Assembly (NCBI GenBank): GCA_937898585.1 | Contig: CALDHR010000228.1 | Location: 1-36,016, forward strand | DNA from: an uncultured Oligoflexia bacterium | GTDB taxonomy: Bacteria; Bdellovibrionota; Bacteriovoracia; Bacteriovoracales; Bacteriovoracaceae | DNA: 36,016 nt | Direction: 5' to 3' | Shown here: positions 27,890 to 36,016 of the stretch, in pieces | Numbering within the stretch: position 1 is the first letter of the stretch | Layout of the letters: every line of letters begins with the position of its first letter | Notes under the pieces: model-generated | The model's database searches: none | Told to the model about the DNA's origin: nothing | Seen by the model: the letters and a program-made list of their open reading frames with translations, nothing else | Translations under genes and position numbers: made by a program

Positions 27890-29413
27890 TCAATCTCCTA
27901 GACCAACGGGTTTTTCTATTTTCATTTCGCCATTAACGAGAAGAGAGCTCACAGGATAAGTCGTGCTATCAATCATGGAAATCCCTGCTGGGCGATAGTT
28001 GCCCGATCCTTTGACACCGCCAAAAGGAAGCTTAGAGCTGGAGCCAATAGTGGTTCTATTCCAATTGATAAGTCCTGCATCAATTTCTTGCTGGCATTTT
28101 TTAAAGAGAGTTTCTTCTTTGCAAAAAATAGAAAAGGCCAAACCATAATCGCTGTCGTTGGCAATACTGATGGCCTCTTCAATATCGTCATAGGCCACAA
28201 AGGTGCAACTTGGACCAAAAATTTCACTTTTGAGAAAGAGCGATTTATTCTCACTTTTTTCAACATAGTGAATAGAAGGAGAGACATAGTGTCCTTTAAA
28301 AGGTTTATCTTCTAAATGCTTGCCGCGCATAACTTCTTCAAGCCCCTCTCGTTTGGCCATCCCCATATAGAGTAGGTATTTTTCAACGCTTTTCTCATCA
28401 ATAAGAGGCCCCATAAACGGAGTTTTTTCGTGAATAATGGGATGATCAATAATAATTTTTTTTGCCAGCTGGTGAAATTTTTCCATAAAACTATCCACTA
28501 AACTGCGATGAATGGCCACCACTGAGGTACATGTACAACGCTGACCTGTCGTGAGATAACTGGCCTTGAGAATTTCATAGAGGGCCAATTCCGTAGAAGC
28601 ACTTTCATGCAAAATAGTGCAGTTCTTTCCTCCCATCTCAAGGGCCACCAATTTTGAAAGATCACTATAAGTTTGACTGAGAATATTAACACCTACTTCT
28701 TTTGATCCTGTAAAAAAGACTCCTTTAATTTCGCTATACTGGAGGAGTCTTTTGGCCACCTCTCCACTTCCCTGAATAAGGTTAACAACACCAGAGGGAA
28801 AATTGGCCTCAGCGAGGGCCTCCATCATAATATGACCGCTCTGTGCCGTTTTTTCCGAAGGCTTAAAAATAATACTGCAACCTGTAAGAAGAGCACTCAC
28901 AATTTGTCCATTGGCCAGATGGCAGGGAAAATTAAAAGGGCCAATAATAAGAGAAGGACCAATAGGGCGAAAAAAAACTTCACCGGTGGTGGCCGGAAGG
29001 AGTTCACCGAGTTGATAGGGAGAGACTCGTTTTAGAGATTCATTAATGGTGATATCAACTTTGGCAATAACAGCATCAACTTCGCCCTTTGTCTCCCAAA
29101 GAGGCTTTCCCGTTTCCAGTGAGATCGTTTGGGCCAAAAGATCTTTGCGAGCGCGAATATTTTCTTGGTATTTTTTCAGACAATTGATGCGTTCACTGAG
29201 AGCTGTTTTTTTCCAAAGAGAAAATCCTTTTTGGGCCGACTCAACAACTGGTGCAAGGTGAGAGTAGAGGATATCCATTGTCCATAATTTTTGGGCCAAA
29301 TTGGCAGGAGAGTGTTTTTCAAAATGTTCATCTGCCGTTTCTGAAGAATTGAGGTAATGAAAAGATTGCTCATAAAAGCTAGAAGGTAGATGTATCGGTG
29401 TATGTTCTGTCAT
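27890..29413 (-). CDS. astD: Aldehyde dehydrogenase, succinylglutamate-semialdehyde dehydrogenase (AstD) type
   Basis: ALDH motifs GPFNFPCHLANGQIVSALLTGC, FTGSKEVG, LEMGGKN, TTGQRCTCTS, EIFGPSC; neighbour of astA. Confidence 0.85.
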   Translation of the reverse strand: MTEHTPIHLPSSFYEQSFHYLNSSETADEHFEKHSPANLAQKLWTMDILYSHLAPVVESAQKGFSLWKKTALSERINCLKKYQENIRARKDLLAQTISLETGKPLWETKGEVDAVIAKVDITINESLKRVSPYQLGELLPATTGEVFFRPIGPSLIIGPFNFPCHLANGQIVSALLTGCSIIFKPSEKTAQSGHIMMEALAEANFPSGVVNLIQGSGEVAKRLLQYSEIKGVFFTGSKEVGVNILSQTYSDLSKLVALEMGGKNCTILHESASTELALYEILKASYLTTGQRCTCTSVVAIHRSLVDSFMEKFHQLAKKIIIDHPIIHEKTPFMGPLIDEKSVEKYLLYMGMAKREGLEEVMRGKHLEDKPFKGHYVSPSIHYVEKSENKSLFLKSEIFGPSCTFVAYDDIEEAISIANDSDYGLAFSIFCKEETLFKKCQQEIDAGLINWNRTTIGSSSKLPFGGVKGSGNYRPAGISMIDSTTYPVSSLLVNGEMKIEKPVGLGD

Positions 29414-29426
29414 AGGATAATCCTTT

Positions 29427-30458
29427 TTAAGAGAGAGGAATGAGAGTCACTTTTTTTTCTTCTTGATTGAGCATTAAGTCTTTAGCAAGAGAAGAATCAA
29501 TAGAGACCTCTCTTTTTTCTTGTTCATTTTTTATTTTCATTGCAGCAAAAAGATATTTTTGGGAAGGAAGATTAACAAGATAATCATCGCCTTTGTCCAC
29601 TTCTTTATTCTTATCTGAAATAAGAAGAGTGCCTTCTTTTTTTTCTTTAATGGGTTTGATTTCAGAGAGTTTACAACGGTAATGAGGTCCTCCATCAAAA
29701 GGATCAACTTCTTGAATATAAGTAAAGCCTACTTGCTCCAGCATTTTTTTTACAGGAAGTGTCTCTTGACCAACATTGCCCACAGAATTGCGCGCTTCAA
29801 TGGGAAGGAGAGTAATATAGATGAGCTTGAGGGGAAAAAGAGAGAGGATAAATTCTTTATTTTCTTGGCTTAATTTATCTGCTTCGCGGTAATCCATATT
29901 GGTAAATTTTCGCCCTATGGCCTCCCAAAGAGGAGAGTTTCCTTCTTGATCAAAAGGAGGCAGAAGTTCTGAGTGAACTTCTTTTTTAAAACGTTCTGGA
30001 TAGAGACTCATGTAAAGAAAGCGAACAAAAGAGAGTTGCTTTCCAATTTTTTGAGCGTGGGCGCGATAGCTTGGATGAAGAACCAGTGCCCCAATTTCAG
30101 TGGGCCCATCCATTTCAAGGCCAAGTTTAAGCGTTCCATGAACCATTCCCGTATTGAGGGTTTTGCTAAAGCGGTCTTCTTTTGAGACTTTGAGAAAATA
30201 GTGAGGTGAGAGTTTTGTTCCATGTTGAGCATGAATAAGAGAGGTGCCGATAACTTTTCTTTCTTTGAGATCTTCAACAACAAATAAATAATGATTTTTC
30301 CAGAGAGGATTTTTAGGAGCACGAAAGGATTCTAGAGAGGATTTGATAATGTCAGTGAGTTCATTGCGATCAGCGGGTAGATTGATAAAATTGGCCAATT
30401 GGGCAAGCTCAAAGATATCGTTAATATCTTCTGGGACAGCATTTCTCAATAAAAACAT
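29427..30458 (-). CDS. astA: Arginine N-succinyltransferase (AstA-like)
   Basis: LRNAVPEDINDIFELA, GTSLIHAQHG, GPTEIGALVLHPSYRAHAQKIGKQLSFVRFLYM, PFDGGPHYRC. Confidence 0.85.
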   Translation of the reverse strand: MFLLRNAVPEDINDIFELAQLANFINLPADRNELTDIIKSSLESFRAPKNPLWKNHYLFVVEDLKERKVIGTSLIHAQHGTKLSPHYFLKVSKEDRFSKTLNTGMVHGTLKLGLEMDGPTEIGALVLHPSYRAHAQKIGKQLSFVRFLYMSLYPERFKKEVHSELLPPFDQEGNSPLWEAIGRKFTNMDYREADKLSQENKEFILSLFPLKLIYITLLPIEARNSVGNVGQETLPVKKMLEQVGFTYIQEVDPFDGGPHYRCKLSEIKPIKEKKEGTLLISDKNKEVDKGDDYLVNLPSQKYLFAAMKIKNEQEKREVSIDSSLAKDLMLNQEEKKVTLIPLS

Positions 30459-30556
30459 AAAATCCCTGATGTAAAGATTACAAACGGCATATCATATTTT
30501 TCGACTGAAAGTCGAATTTCGTTAACAAATATCTAAAAGATGGCCATACTTATTTT

Positions 30557-31057
30557 ATGATGGATAAACTCTCTTATGCCTCTTATTTAACTCTTTATTT
30601 ACAACAGCTACAATTTGATTTTTTAAAAGAGTTTTTTTTTCATCCTCATCGCATTTTTTTAACGCTTTTTTCTTGTTTCCTTATATCGACTCTTTTGATG
30701 TGCCGAGTTAAGAAATTTTCTTTCTTTGCTTCTCTCTGCCTGTCTCTTCTTTTATGGGGATCTCTCACTTTTTTTGTCATTTTTCAAAGTCAGCAAACTA
30801 AAATGGCCATCCTCAAGGAGGAAGTTTCTTTTCTCACAGGCCCTTCTTTTTATTTTGCAGGAGAGTCATTAGAAGATGAGCTTCTTCGTCTGAGAGTGCC
30901 TACATTTCAAGAAGAAGTTTTTATTTTAAAAGAAAGTGGATCTTTTTCTTTAGCTCTGAGTTCCAATGGAGTAAAAGGATGGGTTCCTAGCAGCTCTTTA
31001 CAATTAAATAGAGCTCGCATAGAACAACCCAACCGTTCATTCTTTTCCTTGGAATAG
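30557..31057 (+). CDS. Membrane protein with SH3-like C-terminal region
   Basis: N-terminal TM segments then LKESGSFSLALSSNGVKGWVPSSSLQ, resembling bacterial SH3 domains. Confidence 0.6.
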   Translation: MMDKLSYASYLTLYLQQLQFDFLKEFFFHPHRIFLTLFSCFLISTLLMCRVKKFSFFASLCLSLLLWGSLTFFVIFQSQQTKMAILKEEVSFLTGPSFYFAGESLEDELLRLRVPTFQEEVFILKESGSFSLALSSNGVKGWVPSSSLQLNRARIEQPNRSFFSLE

Positions 31058-31059
31058 TC

Positions 31060-31779
31060 ATGATGCATATATGTCGTTTATTGGCCTTGCTTTTTCTCTT
31101 AATTTCTTGTGCTACTCAAAGGCCTGAAGGAGTAACAGAGGCCGAGGTGCTTTATCGAGAGTCAGAACAGTTTATTAAGGCCGAGCGCTTTTTATTGGCC
31201 ACAGAAAAACTACACACCATTAAAACCCATCATCCCTACAGTGTTTATGCCGCTCAGGCCGACTTTCTTTTGGCAGAGATCCTCTTTTTACAAGGAAATT
31301 ATGCCGAGGCGGCGGCCAATTATCTCATGTTTCGCGATCTCCATCCTCGTTTTGAGCGTATGGAATACGTCATCTATCAAATCGCCCAGTCTTATTACAA
31401 GCAGCTACCTAGTACACATGACCGCGATTTAAGCAGTGCTCATGATGCCATAAGATTTTTTAGAGAAATTCAGGCCCTCTACCCCAAAGGCAAGTATGCC
31501 ATCGAGGCGGAAGAGCGATGTAATGAACTCAAAGATCTTTTGCAAAAAAAAGAATTTTATGTGGCCAATTTTTATTACAACACAGAGGTCTATGACGCTG
31601 CTTTCTATCGTTACAACACCATTTATAAAAATTTCCCCCAGAGTAAAGAGGCCATTCTTGGAGCACTGAAGTCTCTTTATCAAGATAAAAAGAAAGAAGA
31701 GTGTCTGAATTTTCCTACAGGGGAATTTTCTACTTCTAAAGAAATTCAAAAAATTAAAAAGCGCTGTTCAACAATTTAA
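31060..31779 (+). CDS. bamD: BamD-like outer-membrane assembly lipoprotein (TPR)
   Basis: Lipobox LLISCAT; repeats YRESEQFIKAERFLLATEKLHTIKTHHPYSVYAAQADFLLAEILFLQGNYAEAAANYLMFRDLHP; ANFYYNTEVYDAAFYRYNTIYKNFPQS. Confidence 0.8.
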   Translation: MMHICRLLALLFLLISCATQRPEGVTEAEVLYRESEQFIKAERFLLATEKLHTIKTHHPYSVYAAQADFLLAEILFLQGNYAEAAANYLMFRDLHPRFERMEYVIYQIAQSYYKQLPSTHDRDLSSAHDAIRFFREIQALYPKGKYAIEAEERCNELKDLLQKKEFYVANFYYNTEVYDAAFYRYNTIYKNFPQSKEAILGALKSLYQDKKKEECLNFPTGEFSTSKEIQKIKKRCSTI

Positions 31780-31802
31780 AAAATATAAGCTATACTAAAG
31801 GA

Positions 31803-32540
31803 ATGAATAAACAAGGATCCACTCTTTTAGAACAGGCCATGAGACTCCAACAAGAAGGAGAACTTGCGAAAAGTGAGGCCATCTTGCTTTATTTAACGCG
31901 TAAGTTTCCCAATGAGGCCGATTATTATTATCAGTTGGGTAACCTCTTTTTTCACAGCTCAAATCTTAAAAAAGCACAAAAGGCCTTTCAGGCCGCCTTG
32001 CAAATTAACCCCAATCACACAGATGCTTCCATTGCTCTCTCGGTTCTCTACAATGATGTGGGCCATTATGGGGCCGCAAAAAAAGTTTATCAGGCGGCCA
32101 AGGGAAAAGTAGAACTTTCTCCCTCAGAACATCTTATGGGAGATACGCATCTCAAACGGAAATTTGCTTTAAAGCACTTGGAATTAGCGGAGATGTATCT
32201 TCTCTATGAACAGTTAGATGATGCTATGCGTGAATACCTGAAAGTCTTGACCCTTGATGCCACTTTAGTGGAGGCGCGTATTAAACTGGCGAAGGTTTAT
32301 GTCCAAAAAGGCATGATGAGTAAAGGACTCTATGAACTCAAAAAGGCCAAAAATGATTTTCCCGATAGCGATGAGGTGCGTATGGCCCTGGGAATTTTGC
32401 ATTTTTCGCAAGGAAGAGTCATTGAAGCACAAACAGAGTGGGAAAAAATCCTAGAAAGAAATCCTCATTCGAGTGAAGCGAGAGTTTACCTCAATATTTC
32501 TCAAACAGCAGGTGAGACAACCTTAAATGAGCTCTTCTAA
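31803..32540 (+). CDS. TPR-repeat protein
   Basis: ADYYYQLGNLFFHSSNLKKAQKAFQAALQINPNHTDASIALSVLYNDVGHYGAAKKVY and further repeats. Confidence 0.85.
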   Translation: MNKQGSTLLEQAMRLQQEGELAKSEAILLYLTRKFPNEADYYYQLGNLFFHSSNLKKAQKAFQAALQINPNHTDASIALSVLYNDVGHYGAAKKVYQAAKGKVELSPSEHLMGDTHLKRKFALKHLELAEMYLLYEQLDDAMREYLKVLTLDATLVEARIKLAKVYVQKGMMSKGLYELKKAKNDFPDSDEVRMALGILHFSQGRVIEAQTEWEKILERNPHSSEARVYLNISQTAGETTLNELF

Positions 32541-33086
32541 ATCACGACGAGGTCGCTTAGAAGCTGACTTTTTTTCTGTAGAAGGTTTTTCTTCTTGAAG
32601 GGGAAGGGTTTGAACATTCTCTTCTTCTGCTGCGGGGCGCAATTGAACTAATTTTTTCTTCATCTCTAGATAAATCTCATGTCTTACCGCCAACTTATTA
32701 TCTTGAAGAACAATTTGCTTGCCCACTTTAAGTTGATTATTGATGACAATAGGGGCCTTAAGATTGGCCGTCATCTGAGTGATATCTTGAGGAATAGTTA
32801 AAATACAAAAAATCTTTGCGTCTTGCAGAGACTCTAACTTAAGCGAGTTCATCTCAGAAGGTAGAAGCTTGGACTCGTGCGCCTGGATGAAAAAGCTCGG
32901 TTCAATAATAGGAAAGGCCACATGGGGAGTGTCTGTAGACTGAAGCCACATAATATAAGTTTGATCGCCTGGATCAACGATAAAGAATTTTTTTAATTGC
33001 TCAAACCCCAAAATCCCTTCAGGAAAATGAATAAGATCGGCCTTTTCTACAAATAATTCACCAAAGCGACTTGTTGATACTTTCAC
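32523..33086 (-). CDS. fliW: Flagellar assembly factor FliW
   Basis: FGELFVEKADLIHFPEGILGFEQLKKFFIVD, FCILTIPQDITQMTANLKAPIVIN; adjacent to csrA. Confidence 0.93.
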   Translation of the reverse strand: MKVSTSRFGELFVEKADLIHFPEGILGFEQLKKFFIVDPGDQTYIMWLQSTDTPHVAFPIIEPSFFIQAHESKLLPSEMNSLKLESLQDAKIFCILTIPQDITQMTANLKAPIVINNQLKVGKQIVLQDNKLAVRHEIYLEMKKKLVQLRPAAEEENVQTLPLQEEKPSTEKKSASKRPRRDLEELI

Positions 33087-33172
33087 GGCCTACTAACCTC
33101 CACTACAAAGGGCCACACTAGACCCGTAAATAAGATGTTACCGGCCATTGAATAAGAAATGCAAGAATGAAT

Positions 33173-33415
33173 TTAATTCTCAGAGAGCTCTGTGGTGATT
33201 TTATGACGAAATTCTTCAATGTCCTCAGGTCTCGCTTCAGAGGCCATCTGATTTTGCTCCTGAATGGCCTGATAGACCTCTTCGCGGTGAATTTTCGTAT
33301 CTTTGGGCGCTTGAATACCTAAGCGGACTTGTTTGCCTTTGATTTGCACGACGACAATCTTGATATTGTCATCAATTGCAATACTTTCCCCGATCTTCCT
33401 TGTCAGTACTAGCAT
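33173..33415 (-). CDS. csrA: Carbon storage regulator CsrA
   Basis: [54 protein letters not shown] 33415 is spaced correctly from AGAGGA, so the listed upstream start (33490) is rejected. Confidence 0.96.
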   Translation of the reverse strand: MLVLTRKIGESIAIDDNIKIVVVQIKGKQVRLGIQAPKDTKIHREEVYQAIQEQNQMASEARPEDIEEFRHKITTELSEN

Positions 33416-33516
33416 AGTCATTCCTCTAACTAACTGCGGACGCCTTAAGGCCACTAAAAGTGGTATATATTGAACGAATTTAGAACTCAAGCAAAAAGAT
33501 CTCTATGAGAGAAAAA

Positions 33517-34512
33517 TTAGCGCAAGAAGTTAAGCAATCGTTTGTCTAATATTTGAGAACTCGTTTTATAGGCGGCCTCGAGAGCAACATTTTGTCTTTG
33601 AATTTCAGACATTAATTCAGCAACATCAGCATCTTCTAATTCACTTCGATTTTTGACGTTAAAGATTTTCTTATCATCAATCATTTTTGCTGTAGATTCA
33701 ACTGTATTTAACGAAGAACCTATTTGTGTGCGAATAGTGATAATTTGATCGATGGCATCATCTAAATCTTCAAGGATTGTTTGAATCAAATCGACATTAT
33801 TACTTCGCAGACCCATTTCAAGAGAATTCAATAAGTCGAACATGGTTTTGCGATCATCTAGAATGTTTTTATCCTCTTTTAAATGATTGTGATCCATGAG
33901 CATATCTTCGCCTTTAGTCTGCTTAACACCTTTAAAGCTTTCGACATTCTCCAAACCTGATTTTTTCTTTAAAGTAAAAACCTCAACCCCTGGAACATTA
34001 ACAGGAAGATAAAAATCGTTAAAAACTTCGAGATAAATAATACCAAGGTCACCACTATAGGCACCTTCTTGATCATAAGGGCGTGCAAGTGTTTTATGAC
34101 CACCAAAAATATAACGATTACCAAGACGTCTATTGGCAATGCCGGTAAGCTGATTTTTCATTTGTTTAATTTCTTCGGCAACACTATTTCTTACTTCTGG
34201 ATTATAAATCTCAGAAGATTGTTGAATGGCAATTTCTTTTGATTTGAGAAGGATTTCACTTGCCTCTGTTAAGGCATTTTCTGTGAAGTCGAGAATCGTT
34301 GTGGAGAAGTTAATGTTTTTTCGATATTGATCAAGATCTTTTGTATCTGTTTTATATTGAATTGTTTTAATATTGGCCACAGGATCATCACTTGGTTTAA
34401 CAATTCTTTTAAGGGTAGATCCTTTAAGTTGTAAATCTTCTAATCTTTGCCGGCTTTTATTTAAAGAATAAGCAACTGAGGCCGTATTACTGTTTTCTGA
34501 AACTCTTGTCAT
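33517..34512 (-). CDS. flgL: Flagellar hook-associated protein 3
   Basis: MTRVSENSNTASVAYSLNKSRQRLEDLQLKGSTLKRIVKPSDDP, NRRLGNRYIFGGHKT, flagellin-like C-terminus. Confidence 0.93.
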   Translation of the reverse strand: MTRVSENSNTASVAYSLNKSRQRLEDLQLKGSTLKRIVKPSDDPVANIKTIQYKTDTKDLDQYRKNINFSTTILDFTENALTEASEILLKSKEIAIQQSSEIYNPEVRNSVAEEIKQMKNQLTGIANRRLGNRYIFGGHKTLARPYDQEGAYSGDLGIIYLEVFNDFYLPVNVPGVEVFTLKKKSGLENVESFKGVKQTKGEDMLMDHNHLKEDKNILDDRKTMFDLLNSLEMGLRSNNVDLIQTILEDLDDAIDQIITIRTQIGSSLNTVESTAKMIDDKKIFNVKNRSELEDADVAELMSEIQRQNVALEAAYKTSSQILDKRLLNFLR

Positions 34513-34525
34513 GACTCAATCCTCG

Positions 34526-35977
34526 TTATTTTTTTATATTGAGAACAGTATCCATCGTCTCCTGTGCTGCTCTCATAACCCTCGCAGAGGCATCATAGGC
34601 ATGTTGAAAACGAATAAGGTTAGATGTCTCTTCATCTAAACTGACTCCGGAAATTCTCTGTTTTATGGCATTAAACTGAGCGAGAAGCCCTTCATTTTGC
34701 TCCATATCCATCTTTGCTTTCGAAGTTGATAAAGAAAGTTTTCCCACCATCTCAAGATATTTCTCTTCAAGTGTTTTTGTACTGCCATTTAATATTTTTG
34801 TATGAGAGAGCTTTGAAATGGCCAAGGCAACAGAGTTGTCTCCTGGCTTATTAATATTTGAGGCGGTTGAAATATAATCACTACTGGATTTTATTTCATC
34901 ACTGAGTTCAATTTTTTCAGCGACTTCAAAAATATTTTTAGGGATTTTAAAAAAAGAAACGCCTGTATATTTTTCTTTATCAATAGGATTACCTTGTTCA
35001 TCCAGAGGAGCATTGGCATTGATATAACCTTTTTCATGAATGGAGTTAACAATGGAGGCCAGTGCAAAAGCAAGTTCATTGAGCTCGCTTTTTATTTCAA
35101 CAAGTTCTTCTTTTCTCGTTTTAATAACAGCGGCAATTTTTCCATTTTTAAGTCCATCACTTACTTGAATTTTCTCCATGAAAACATCTTTTGAGTTGGG
35201 ATAGAGCACCTTCATCTCTTCACCATCAGGCATGTAACCAAGATTAAAGGGACGAACTTCGGCAGCACTAACAAGAACACCAATACCAGGGCTTGAAACA
35301 ATAAAATGACCGTGCTCATCAGTATAGGTATGAGTTTCCATAATCGTAGATAATTCTCGAAGATAGAGATCGCGCTCATCTCGCATATCTCCTGTTTCTC
35401 CATTTTGCGTCTCAAGTTCTAAAATTTTGACATTGAGTTGTCCAATATTGTGCATAAGACTATTGGCATCAGAGATGCTTTCAGTGAAAATACGATTGTA
35501 ATCTTCAATGGAGTCATTGAGTAGTTCTGTTTTGTTGTGAAACTCTCGAATCATAAGGACGGCCGTATCGCGAACAAGAGAACGAAGACTTTTATTTTCA
35601 GGTTGTGCTGAAAGTTCCCTGAAAGAGTTAAAGAAATTATTCATCATTTGGGCGACACCCTCTGAATTAATTTCATTAAAGAATTCATCTAAGACAGAGA
35701 GTTGTTTATATCGTTCAGCAAAAAAGGCCTGATCGCTGGAAGCAAGATTAATTTTTCTTTCTATAAATTCATTGTGAATCCGCCCAACTGATTTGACATA
35801 ACTTCCCGACCCTAAAACCACATTTCCCATGGGAACGGGGCGCGATGATGCCTGGCGGGCCATTTGGCGAGAATATCCTTCAGTGTTGACGTTACTGACA
35901 TTATGTCCTGTTGTCTTAAGTAGCTGAGAAGAACTCATTAATCCAGACTTTGAAATTTCCATTAAATCGACGGCCAT
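34526..35977 (-). CDS. flgK: Flagellar hook-associated protein 1
   Basis: LMSSSQLLKTTGHNVSNVNTEGYSRQ, NNFFNSFRELSAQPENKSLRSLV, C-terminal FQHAYDASARVMRAAQETMDTVL. Confidence 0.96.
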   Translation of the reverse strand: MAVDLMEISKSGLMSSSQLLKTTGHNVSNVNTEGYSRQMARQASSRPVPMGNVVLGSGSYVKSVGRIHNEFIERKINLASSDQAFFAERYKQLSVLDEFFNEINSEGVAQMMNNFFNSFRELSAQPENKSLRSLVRDTAVLMIREFHNKTELLNDSIEDYNRIFTESISDANSLMHNIGQLNVKILELETQNGETGDMRDERDLYLRELSTIMETHTYTDEHGHFIVSSPGIGVLVSAAEVRPFNLGYMPDGEEMKVLYPNSKDVFMEKIQVSDGLKNGKIAAVIKTRKEELVEIKSELNELAFALASIVNSIHEKGYINANAPLDEQGNPIDKEKYTGVSFFKIPKNIFEVAEKIELSDEIKSSSDYISTASNINKPGDNSVALAISKLSHTKILNGSTKTLEEKYLEMVGKLSLSTSKAKMDMEQNEGLLAQFNAIKQRISGVSLDEETSNLIRFQHAYDASARVMRAAQETMDTVLNIKK

Positions 35978-36016
35978 ATAATCTTCCTTTTATCTTTTTA
36001 TTTTTTTCAAAAGGGG

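Noticed and set aside
33416-33490. Extended CsrA N-terminus ([25 protein letters not shown])
   Set aside because: CsrA family starts at MLVLTRK, and the SD is placed correctly for ATG 33415; the extension is untranslated leader.
1-36016. CRISPR arrays, IS elements, prophage or integrons
   Set aside because: No regularly spaced direct repeats, transposase, integrase or phage structural motifs were recognised by reading the window and ORFs.

Overview
AT-rich, gene-dense chromosomal window. Gene content (Lon, RpoZ, LspA, cbb3 oxidase cluster, IcmF, BamD, FlgK/FlgL/CsrA/FliW) suggests a Gram-negative flagellated bacterium. The fused CcoNO and general style resemble Bdellovibrionota/Bacteriovoracia, but that taxonomy is inference. 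From left to right: lon (5' truncated by the window) and rpoZ; a catalytically degenerate M48-peptidase-like gene followed by an AmgK-like kinase and MurU-like nucleotidyltransferase pair; a 2[4Fe-4S] ferredoxin; a possibly interrupted membrane gene with a T10 tract; an Endonuclease IV/xylose isomerase-like TIM barrel; a tightly overlapped operon (second degenerate M48/HtpX-like protein, CHASE2 histidine kinase, sigma-54 NtrC-type regulator, LspA, short Lgt-like protein); a ferredoxin; fused IcmF mutase; tRNA-Leu(GAG); cytochrome c; ccoI-ccoS-ccoNO-ccoQ-ccoP-ccoG; TauE/SafE-like protein; PduO-type cobalamin adenosyltransferase; IscA-like protein and YgfZ-TPR fusion; tRNA-Asn(GTT); astA/astD; SH3-like, BamD-like and TPR proteins; and fliW-csrA-flgL-flgK on the minus strand. 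No CRISPR array, rRNA, IS element or prophage was recognised. The observations most worth a second look are the envelope-signalling/lipoprotein-maturation operon with a pseudopeptidase, the T10 frameshift candidate near 4862, the YgfZ-TPR fusion, the reduced cbb3 architecture, and strong GGCC enrichment with repeated tail-to-tail gene overlaps.
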